10,806 nt of DNA, from NCBI GenBank assembly GCA_020631035.1, contig JAHDIA010000141.1, positions 1 through 10,806 of the forward strand, in the 5' to 3' direction. This DNA is from Chitinophagales bacterium. Its GTDB lineage: Bacteria; Bacteroidota; Bacteroidia; Chitinophagales; UBA2359. Below the pieces are notes generated by a model. It did no database searches. It saw nothing but the letters and a program-made list of their open reading frames with translations, and was not told the origin of the DNA. Position numbers and translations under genes: made by a program. This document shows positions 6,361-10,806 of this stretch, piece by piece (position 1 is the stretch's first letter; every line of letters starts with the position of its first letter).

Positions 6361-6575
6361 ATGTTTTCGTCCTTGATACGGAGGATGACACTTTGTAAAC
6401 TACGCCTGATAGCAACGGTACCTGCTGTTGAGTTGGCTTGTGAAGTAGGGAGTGCAGCAGGCTGAGGCACGAAGACAAAGAACGACCTTACTGAACAGCC
6501 AAACGAAGCAGCAAGTACAAGTGAATAGCAGGGACAAACCTTCGTCCGAAGCCTTTAGCGTTCCGTTCTAAAATC
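6361..6575. repeat. GC-richer structured non-coding stretch, likely a dispersed Bacteroidota intergenic repeat
   Basis: This stretch is clearly richer in G and C than its flanks, has no long ORF, and contains complementary pieces such as CCTGCTG (6421-6427) / CAGCAGG (6455-6461) and TCGTCCT/AGGATGA (about 6368-6388). Phrases like CTACGCCTGATAGCAACGG and CAGGCTGAGGCACGAAGAC remind me of intergenic repeats seen in several Bacteroidota genomes, but I cannot search. An unrecognised structured RNA is the alternative. Confidence 0.4.
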
Positions 6576-6590
6576 AATAAAAACTGAGAC

Positions 6591-6672
6591 TTATCCACAA
6601 AAGCATCTAAAAGTGTGGATAAGTCTGTGGATAAGTCTATAAAATGTGGATAAGTCTAGAATTTGTGGATAA
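6591..6672. promoter_or_regulatory. Cluster of five perfect DnaA boxes (candidate oriC or DnaA-titration site)
   Basis: TTATCCACA occurs once on the + strand (6591-6599) and four times on the minus strand (as TGTGGATAA at 6614-6622, 6626-6634, 6645-6653, 6664-6672). Start-to-start spacings of the minus boxes are 12, 19 and 19 bp. Three of them share the longer word TGTGGATAAGTCT. By chance, a given 9-mer is expected about 0.08 times in the window on both strands. DnaA binds this consensus in most bacteria. No dnaA or dnaN lies in the window, and the flanking genes mostly point towards the cluster, which is unlike a typical origin. Confidence 0.75.
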
Positions 6673-6874
6673 AGTTACTTACCTCAGTAGTTCTTCTAAA
6701 ACAAACTTTTGGCGAGAATTGACACCATTTACATAAATAAGGAATGTCTACCTCAATTTTGCTCTTGGGTAGTTTGATACTCATTGACTTGCCACTGACA
6801 TTGCCTTCGTAAGCTTCACCAACCTCTTCGCCTACAAAAATGCCTCCGTCTCGCATCCGCTTCACGCCAGGCTT
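6673..6874 (-). pseudogene. Remnant of an S41-family (C-terminal-processing-type) peptidase
   Basis: Directly after the fabH stop, the minus strand encodes MRDGGIFVGEEVGEAYEGNV and then KLPKSKIEVDIPYL. This resembles the segment of Bacteroidota S41 peptidases that reads GEExGGxYxGNxSG followed by LPNSKIxVxIP. The whole catalytic part, including the Ser-Lys dyad region, is missing upstream, where the frame meets TAA and fabH. Downstream of IPYL the frame runs on without family likeness (CKWCQFSPKVC) into the DnaA boxes and stops at 6656. The nominal start is GTG at 6865. It is best read as a leftover of a gene cut away by rearrangement; a free-standing 69-residue protein is less likely. The homology call is from memory. 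Confidence 0.5.
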
Positions 6875-7867
6875 TTATGAAGATCCCCATTTAAGATAAG
6901 CCGCTGCCCAAGTAAAACCGCCTCCAACAGCAGCCAAAATGATGTTGTCACCTTTGTTGAGTTGTGGCTCCCATTCCCACAAACAAAGCGGAATGGTGGC
7001 AGCGGTGGTATTCCCATAGCGTCCAATATTGAGCATTACTTTTTCGGCAGGGAGACCCATACGTTTGGCGGTAGCATCTATGATGCGCTTATTCGCTTGA
7101 TGTGGGACTAGCCAAGCAATGTCTTCTGACTGAAGTTGGTTGCGTTCCATAATTTCGGCAGAGAGGTCAGCCATTTTTGTCACTGCAAATTTGAAAACAG
7201 TTGCCCCTTCTTGGTAAATAAAGTGTTCTCGATTTTGAACAGTTTCAATCGAAGCAGGTTTGACTGATCCACCTGCTTTTTGGTGGAGGTGGTGACGACC
7301 TCGCCCGTCGCTTCGGAGAAGAATGTCTTTGATACCATAGGTGCCATCTCCAGCTTCGAGCAGTACTGCCCCTGCACCATCGCCAAACAAGACACAAGTT
7401 GCTCGGTCTGTATAATCGACAATGGAAGACATTTTGTCGGCTCCAACCACGATGACTTTTTTATAAGTGCCGTTTTCAACAAATTGTTTGCCAACAGAGA
7501 GGGCGTAGATAAAGCCAGAACAAGCAGCACCAAGATCAAAGCTGGGAATGTTGTATATCCCTGTTTTATCACAGATGATGTTGGCAGTGGCAGGAAACTG
7601 CATATCAGGAGTAACTGTAGCACAAATGAGTAAGTCAATTTCGGAGGCTTCAGTTTGGGTTTTTTTGAGTAAGCCTTTGACAGCTTCGGCGGCTAAATCA
7701 GAAGTGCCCAACCCCTTTCCTTTTAAGACTCTACGTTCGCTAATCCCTGTTCGGGTTTTGATCCATTGGTCATTGGTATCAACCATTTTTTCTAGTTCAG
7801 CATTACTCAATACATCTGCTGGGACATATCCATGAACGCCTTTTATGAGTGCAGTAACTTGTGTCAT
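6875..7867 (-). CDS. fabH: Beta-ketoacyl-ACP synthase III (FabH)
   Basis: FabH condenses acetyl-CoA (or a branched acyl-CoA) with malonyl-ACP to start fatty-acid synthesis in the cytoplasm. The 330-residue thiolase-fold protein has the full catalytic triad: Cys116 in DLGAACSGF, His256 in VPHQANKRI and Asn286 in GRYGNTTAA (E. coli Cys112, His244, Asn274). Also seen are NDQWIKTRTGISERR near the N-terminus, FGDGAGAVLL (161-170) and the C-terminal GGGFTWAAAYLKW. The ATG at 7867 is preferred over the longer frame to 7957, whose extra residues (CCIFGP...) fall in the terminator region and look non-coding. It follows rpmF and DUF177, a common order, but the hairpin between rpmF and fabH suggests its own or partial read-through transcription. 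No clear TAnnTTTG site is visible upstream. Confidence 0.97.
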   Translation of the reverse strand: MTQVTALIKGVHGYVPADVLSNAELEKMVDTNDQWIKTRTGISERRVLKGKGLGTSDLAAEAVKGLLKKTQTEASEIDLLICATVTPDMQFPATANIICDKTGIYNIPSFDLGAACSGFIYALSVGKQFVENGTYKKVIVVGADKMSSIVDYTDRATCVLFGDGAGAVLLEAGDGTYGIKDILLRSDGRGRHHLHQKAGGSVKPASIETVQNREHFIYQEGATVFKFAVTKMADLSAEIMERNQLQSEDIAWLVPHQANKRIIDATAKRMGLPAEKVMLNIGRYGNTTAATIPLCLWEWEPQLNKGDNIILAAVGGGFTWAAAYLKWGSS

Positions 7868-7927
7868 AATTCTACAAAGTATTGATTTAGTAGTTGTAGT
7901 AAGTAGTATGGGCCCGAATATACAACA

Positions 7928-7963
7928 AAACCCTTGAAGCTTTGAACAAAGCTTCAAGGGTTT
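7928..7963 (-). terminator. Hairpin terminator or attenuator between rpmF and fabH
   Basis: A perfect 17-bp inverted repeat, AAACCCTTGAAGCTTTG and its complement, is separated by only two bases. Read on the minus strand it is followed by TTTTGTTGT, an imperfect T-tract, about 33 bp after the rpmF stop. It may reduce rather than stop transcription into fabH. On the + strand no gene needs it. Confidence 0.75.
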
Positions 7964-7995
7964 GTATAAAAAATATGTTTAATTCTTAGCCTTTG

Positions 7996-8181
7996 CTATT
8001 CTGCACTGATGGCCAATTTACCTTTGTAGTAAAGATTGCCGTCATCGTCATAATAAGCTCTATGCCACAAGTGGCTGATACCTGTTTCTTTGCATACATG
8101 CACTTGTGGTGCTGTTGCCTTAACATGTGTTCTACGCTTATTGCGTCTGGTCTTCGATTGTTTGCGCTTTGGATGTGCCAT
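7996..8181 (-). CDS. rpmF: 50S ribosomal protein L32 (bL32)
   Basis: This 61-residue basic protein begins MAHPKRKQSKTRRNKRRTHV, the bL32 signature, and continues with HVCKETGISHLWHRAYY and YYKGKLAI. The zinc-ribbon Cys pairs found in many bL32 proteins are reduced to one Cys (Cys30), as I remember from other Bacteroidota; such a version would not bind zinc in the usual way. The protein is part of the large ribosomal subunit near the peptidyl-transferase side. The gene starts 12 bp after the DUF177 stop, so the two form an operon, the usual pairing across bacteria. Confidence 0.97.
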   Translation of the reverse strand: MAHPKRKQSKTRRNKRRTHVKATAPQVHVCKETGISHLWHRAYYDDDGNLYYKGKLAISAE

Positions 8182-8193
8182 TTTATATCAATT

Positions 8194-8736
8194 TTAATTT
8201 TTTCTAATTTTTTTTAATGCTTCCCATCTTGGATCAACCGCTTCTTCATCTGTTGCTTCCTCTGTTGCTTCTTCATTTTGGTAGTTGATTTCACAAGTTG
8301 GGTAACCATCTTCATCATCGGGATGAACTTTTCTCATAGGAATACTCAATACAATGAATTCATACAAATGATTGGCAATGTTAAAGTGGGTGTCATTTCT
8401 AGAAATATAGACCACATCATCGTCCTCATCTGTGGGTTCTTCTCCAGGAATTAAGTCATCATCAAATTTGACAATGAGCAGTTGTTCTGATTCAATGGGG
8501 AGGTCAAATTGTTCGGCACAACGATCACATGCTGTTTGTATGGTACCGCTTATGTTAAAGTGCAACATAAAGAAGTTGCCCTTTTCAAAATCCAAATTGA
8601 CCTCAAATTGAGCAGGGGTAACAATGGGCGAACGCTCAAACTGCTCAAAAAACTCATTGTTCACAGTATAGGTAAAAAGATGGTTGCCTCTTTTTAAACC
8701 TACAAATGGAATTTCATATTTGTTAAAAGCTCTCAA
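8194..8736 (-). CDS. YceD/DUF177 family protein
   Basis: This 180-residue protein belongs to the DUF177 (YceD) family, which is encoded before rpmF in most bacteria and is linked to 23S rRNA accumulation. Seen from the TTG start at 8736: YEIPFVGLKRGNHLF (7-21), a CDRC motif at 70-73 (TACDRCAEQFD), acidic stretches, LSIPMRKVHP (130-139) and the C-terminal DPRWEALKKI (168-177). The frame is open to another TTG at 8790, but a strong promoter (8760-8791) lies within that extension and would start transcription downstream of it. The first Bacteroidota-like residues (xxFxxYEIPFVGLK) begin exactly after the TTG at 8736. No in-frame ATG exists nearby. It is co-transcribed with rpmF. Confidence 0.88.
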   Translation of the reverse strand: MRAFNKYEIPFVGLKRGNHLFTYTVNNEFFEQFERSPIVTPAQFEVNLDFEKGNFFMLHFNISGTIQTACDRCAEQFDLPIESEQLLIVKFDDDLIPGEEPTDEDDDVVYISRNDTHFNIANHLYEFIVLSIPMRKVHPDDEDGYPTCEINYQNEEATEEATDEEAVDPRWEALKKIRKN

Positions 8737-8759
8737 GGAACAGTCGTTTTTAAGGAGGG

Positions 8760-8791
8760 CAAAGATAGGGGTTTTTGTCAAATAATCCAAA
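8760..8791 (-). promoter_or_regulatory. Bacteroidota-type promoter of the DUF177-rpmF operon
   Basis: On the minus strand, TTTG (8791-8788), a 20-nt spacer and TATCTTTG (8767-8760) match the -33/-7 consensus TTTG and TAnnTTTG in both boxes and in spacing. The start of transcription should be near 8752, about 16 nt before the TTG start codon at 8736. Confidence 0.7.
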
Positions 8792-8888
8792 AAAAAACTT
8801 TGTCGTATAAGGTGAATGTATTATGTGTTGAGTGTAAAAGGGAAAAATCAGAAGATTTTAACACATCAATACAAAATTTAAAGAAGCT

Positions 8889-8923
8889 TTTGGCAAAAAG
8901 CCTAGCAATCTGCTGTATCTTTG
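8889..8923 (+). promoter_or_regulatory. Candidate promoter of the coiled-coil membrane protein gene
   Basis: TATCTTTG at 8916-8923 is identical to the -7 box of the DUF177 promoter. TTTG at 8889-8892 is present 23 nt upstream, slightly further than the usual spacing. The leader would be about 70 nt before the ATG at 9001. Confidence 0.5.
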
Positions 8924-9000
8924 GTTTACATTGGCATTGTGGATAGTCAATGCAATATAAATTATTTTGTGAAAGGATTTGGAAAAACGACTGTGATAGT

Positions 9001-9597
9001 ATGAAAACAACTAAACCAATTATGACATTGCTATTGTCTCTTGCAATTTCTTTGTTGGCAATAGGACAAGACACACAAGCACCTTCTTTGGATTCGGGAA
9101 CATTGAATAGCCAGTTTGATTATATTATTAAGGAGTCAAATAGCTATAAAGATTACAAAGTCATCAAAAATACTTGGCTTAACAAGATCAAATCACATGT
9201 TTTGGATTCTGTAAAAGTAGTACGTACAGAATTAGGTGAAACCCAAGAGTTGGTTGACAAACAAAACAAAGAGATTGATGATTTAAAAGTTGAATTGGCG
9301 GAAGTCAATAACAATTTAGCAACAGTCAATAATGAAAAAAATAGCATCAATTTTTTTGGGGTACAAACCAATAAAAGTACTTACAAACAAATTATGTGGG
9401 CAATCATTGCGGGCTTATTGGGCTTGCTTCTATTTTTTATTTATCGTTTTACCCGTAGCAATATTATTACCAAAGAGGCTCGAAAGTCACTTGTAGATAC
9501 TCAAAATGAGTTTGAGGTTTACAAAAAAAGAGCAAGAGAAAAGGAACAAAAAATCATGCGAGATTTACAGGATGAGCGCAACAAAAACCATTCATGA
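9001..9597 (+). CDS. Exported coiled-coil protein with one membrane helix (conserved Bacteroidota protein of unknown function)
   Basis: This is a 198-residue protein. Residues 1-22 are a signal peptide (MKTTKP, hydrophobic core, AIG before Gln23). Residues 36-70 contain SQFDYIIKESNSYKDYKVIK; residues 73-118 form a coiled coil (TQELVDKQNKEIDDLKVELA); residues 131-149 are a membrane helix (IMWAIIAGLLGLLLFFIYR); residues 155-198 are a charged helix with ARKSLVDTQNEFEVYKKRAR. I recall similar Bacteroidota proteins, with the SNSY..YKVIK and SINFFG motifs, sometimes mislabelled as tRNA methyltransferases; nothing here supports that activity. ATG 9001 is preferred over an upstream start at 8950 because it gives a proper signal peptide. 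It is convergent with the sugar-kinase gene. A role in envelope organisation is only a guess. Confidence 0.8.
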   Translation: MKTTKPIMTLLLSLAISLLAIGQDTQAPSLDSGTLNSQFDYIIKESNSYKDYKVIKNTWLNKIKSHVLDSVKVVRTELGETQELVDKQNKEIDDLKVELAEVNNNLATVNNEKNSINFFGVQTNKSTYKQIMWAIIAGLLGLLLFFIYRFTRSNIITKEARKSLVDTQNEFEVYKKRAREKEQKIMRDLQDERNKNHS

Positions 9598-9638
9598 AAT
9601 TGAAGATTCAAGATTTTCTAATCTTGAATCTTCAATTT
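9597..9638. terminator. Bidirectional hairpin between convergent genes
   Basis: A perfect 19-bp inverted repeat (AAATTGAAGATTCAAGATT and its complement, loop TTCT) begins at the last base of the coiled-coil gene and ends 10 bp before the sugar-kinase stop. A-rich and T-rich ends on both sides suit termination in both directions, although the stem has few G-C pairs. Confidence 0.75.
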
Positions 9639-9647
9639 TGAATTTAT

Positions 9648-10577
9648 TTACGAAAGCGTAATGTCCACCTGAACCAAATTGATGAAAGATTGCAAACGAG
9701 CTGCAATGTCTTCTTCCGTTAATTCAAGTAAACGATTGGGACCAAATTTTTCTACACAAAATGACGCCATAGCTGAACCATAAATAATACCTCTTTTCAT
9801 ATTGCTAAAAGACAAATCTCCACTTGCAGCCAAATAACCCATCAAACCACCTGCAAAAGTATCACCTGCACCAGTTGGATCAAATACTTCCTCTAGAGGT
9901 AGGGCTGGAGCAAAAAATACTTTGTTGCTATTGTCAAACAACAAAGCACCATGTTCCCCTTTCTTAATGATAAGGTACTTTGGTCCCATTTCGGCTACTT
10001 TTTTAGCAGCACGTACCAAAGAATATTCACCCGTCAACTGTCGAGCTTCTCCATCATTAATGGTCAATACATCAATGCGGCTAATAACTCTTTGAAGTTC
10101 AGGTAGAAACTGTGGTTCCATCCAAAAATTCATTGTGTCCAACATCACCAATTTGGGACGTTCTTTCATTTGATCCAATACTTTGTTTTGCAAAGCAGGA
10201 GCTACATTTCCCAACATCACATATTCAGCATTTGTGTAAGCTTCGGGCAATATGGGATCAAAATCTGCCAAAACATTGAGGTCTGTAATAAGCGTATCAC
10301 GAGAGTTCATATCTGCATGATAGCGACCCGACCAAAAGAACGATTTTTCCCCCTTTTTGATTTGTAATCCCTCCGTATCGATTCCTCTAGACTGAAAATT
10401 CTGAATCATCTCTTGAGGGAAATCCTCACCAACTACAGAAACCATTTGCTGATTTTTGTAAAAATAAGAGGCTGCTAAAGAGATATAAGTCGCTGATCCT
10501 CCGACAATTCGGTCAACCTTATCGAAGGGGGTTTCTATGGCATCAAACGCCACTGTCCCAACACTTAAAAAGCTCAT
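9648..10577 (-). CDS. PfkB-family carbohydrate kinase
   Basis: This 309-residue kinase of the ribokinase/PfkB fold transfers phosphate from ATP to a sugar or nucleoside in the cytoplasm. Seen: N-terminal MSFLSVGTVAFDAIETP, the GGSATYISLAAS motif (26-37) where PfkB signature 1 has its Gly pair, TINDGEARQLTG (172-183), and signature 2 DPTGAGDTFAGGLMGYLA (233-250) with the catalytic base Asp239 and anion-hole glycines. The length is typical of the family. The VGTVAFDAIETPF start recurs, as I remember, in a widespread Bacteroidota subgroup simply called sugar kinase. The substrate cannot be read from the sequence; adenosine, ribose and fructose-type kinases are all relatives. It is monocistronic in view, with an upstream near-consensus promoter. 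Confidence 0.93.
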   Translation of the reverse strand: MSFLSVGTVAFDAIETPFDKVDRIVGGSATYISLAASYFYKNQQMVSVVGEDFPQEMIQNFQSRGIDTEGLQIKKGEKSFFWSGRYHADMNSRDTLITDLNVLADFDPILPEAYTNAEYVMLGNVAPALQNKVLDQMKERPKLVMLDTMNFWMEPQFLPELQRVISRIDVLTINDGEARQLTGEYSLVRAAKKVAEMGPKYLIIKKGEHGALLFDNSNKVFFAPALPLEEVFDPTGAGDTFAGGLMGYLAASGDLSFSNMKRGIIYGSAMASFCVEKFGPNRLLELTEEDIAARLQSFINLVQVDITLS

Positions 10578-10615
10578 TTGAAATTTTTTTTAAATTTTTT
10601 TGAAAAAAATGTCTG

Positions 10616-10648
10616 CAAAGATTGCATAAATAATTTACTTACCCTAAA
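10616..10648 (-). promoter_or_regulatory. Candidate promoter of the sugar-kinase gene
   Basis: On the minus strand, TTTA (10648-10645), 21 nt and AATCTTTG (10623-10616) differ from TTTG and TAnnTTTG by one base each. The leader would be about 35 nt long and very A/T-rich. Confidence 0.4.
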
Positions 10649-10650
10649 TT

Positions 10651-10690
10651 TGCATTCCATTTTTGAGGATAACACCTCAATGCAATGGAA
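10651..10690. repeat. Short nested inverted repeats before the tRNA-half array
   Basis: TTGAGG (10663-10668) pairs with CCTCAA (10675-10680), TGCATT (10651-10656) with AATGCA (10679-10684), and TTCCATT with AATGGAA, giving alternative hairpins directly before the first tandem repeat. Confidence 0.45.
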
Positions 10691-10693
10691 AAA

Positions 10694-10718
10694 TCCTCCA
10701 TAGCTCAGTTGGTTGAGT
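10694..10718 (+). tRNA. Truncated tRNA: acceptor 5' strand and D arm only (unit 1)
   Basis: TCCTCCA (acceptor strand), TA, GCTC (D stem), AGTTGGTT (D loop) and GAGT follow the canonical tRNA layout. Then, instead of an anticodon arm, comes a 7-bp hairpin with a 3-nt loop. No TGGAGGA acceptor partner or T arm follows, so no isotype can be given. A pseudo-tRNA or an RNA-mimic is likely, not a working tRNA. Confidence 0.6.
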
Positions 10719-10759
10719 CCCGATAGAATCGGGATTAATCACAAGGCAAATTGGAAAAA

Positions 10760-10784
10760 TCCTCCATAGCTCAGTTGGTTGAGT
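10760..10784 (+). tRNA. Truncated tRNA: acceptor 5' strand and D arm only (unit 2)
   Basis: This is the same arrangement as in unit 1, 66 bp further on, with no base change. The sequence ends before it can be seen whether this copy leads into a complete tRNA. Confidence 0.55.
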
Positions 10785-10806
10785 CCCGATAGAATCGGGA
10801 TTAATC

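Larger units (their letters stand above)
10686..10806 (+). repeat. Tandem 66-bp repeat: two identical 55-bp units with tRNA 5' halves
   Basis: Positions 10686-10740 and 10752-10806 are identical, separated by ACAAGGCAAAT. The sequence before unit 1 (CAATGCAA) resembles that linker (CAAGGCAAA), so the duplication may reach further upstream. The second unit ends exactly at the window edge, and the array may continue. Each unit holds a tRNA-like 5' part and the perfect hairpin TCCCGAT-AGA-ATCGGGA (10718-10734 in unit 1). Confidence 0.9.

Noticed and set aside
7180..7638. Long frames on both strands within fabH
   Set aside because: They overlap a clear fabH frame with an intact catalytic triad and have no motifs of their own.
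7868..7957. N-terminal extension of fabH by 30 residues
   Set aside because: The extra codons cover the terminator hairpin and encode Cys-rich, unrelated sequence; FabH proteins start close to the ATG at 7867.
10686..10806. CRISPR array
   Set aside because: The repeated part is 55 bp with only 11 bp between copies, just two copies are visible, and the repeat is tRNA-like; no cas genes are present.

Overview
The window looks like chromosomal DNA of a member of the Bacteroidota, possibly outside the classical Bacteroides and Flavobacterium groups; I cannot name a genus. The grounds are a DUF4290 protein directly before murA, a MurA with Asp in place of the catalytic Cys, a YceD(DUF177)-rpmF-fabH cluster with a Bacteroidota-type bL32, AT-rich DNA, no clear Shine-Dalgarno sequences, and several promoter-like sites of the Bacteroidota type (TTTG, about 20 nt, TAnnTTTG).

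Left part, 1-4700, all on the + strand. It starts with the end of an Omp85-type outer-membrane barrel protein. Ten bases later comes a Pycsar-effector-family membrane protein whose N-terminal HD domain has lost its metal-binding residues. Next is 476 bp without a gene that holds two large hairpins. Then come a DUF4290 protein with an Asn/Arg-rich tail, murA (peptidoglycan precursor synthesis), and a short transcription unit that may encode a 65-residue protein and ends in a strong terminator.

Middle, 4712-6875. A minus-strand gene encodes a 429-residue protein resembling the AhpD/carboxymuconolactone decarboxylase fold, with a degenerate redox motif. It is followed by about 600 bp without a gene: short dispersed-type palindromes, a very AT-rich tract of about 50 bp, a GC-richer structured stretch, and five exact copies of the DnaA box TTATCCACA within 82 bp. 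Beside these boxes lies a remnant of what looks like an S41 peptidase.

Right part, 6875-10806. The minus-strand genes DUF177, rpmF and fabH link ribosome and fatty-acid synthesis. They are followed by a + strand gene for a signal-peptide, coiled-coil, single-pass membrane protein and a convergent minus-strand PfkB-family sugar kinase. The window ends in two identical 55-bp repeats (period 66 bp), each holding the 5' part of a tRNA (acceptor strand and D arm) joined to a perfect small hairpin. The array may continue past the window.

No complete new defence or mobile system is proven here. The points most worth checking are the DnaA-box cluster, the tRNA-half repeats, the Pycsar-like effector without a cyclase, and the small unit after murA.
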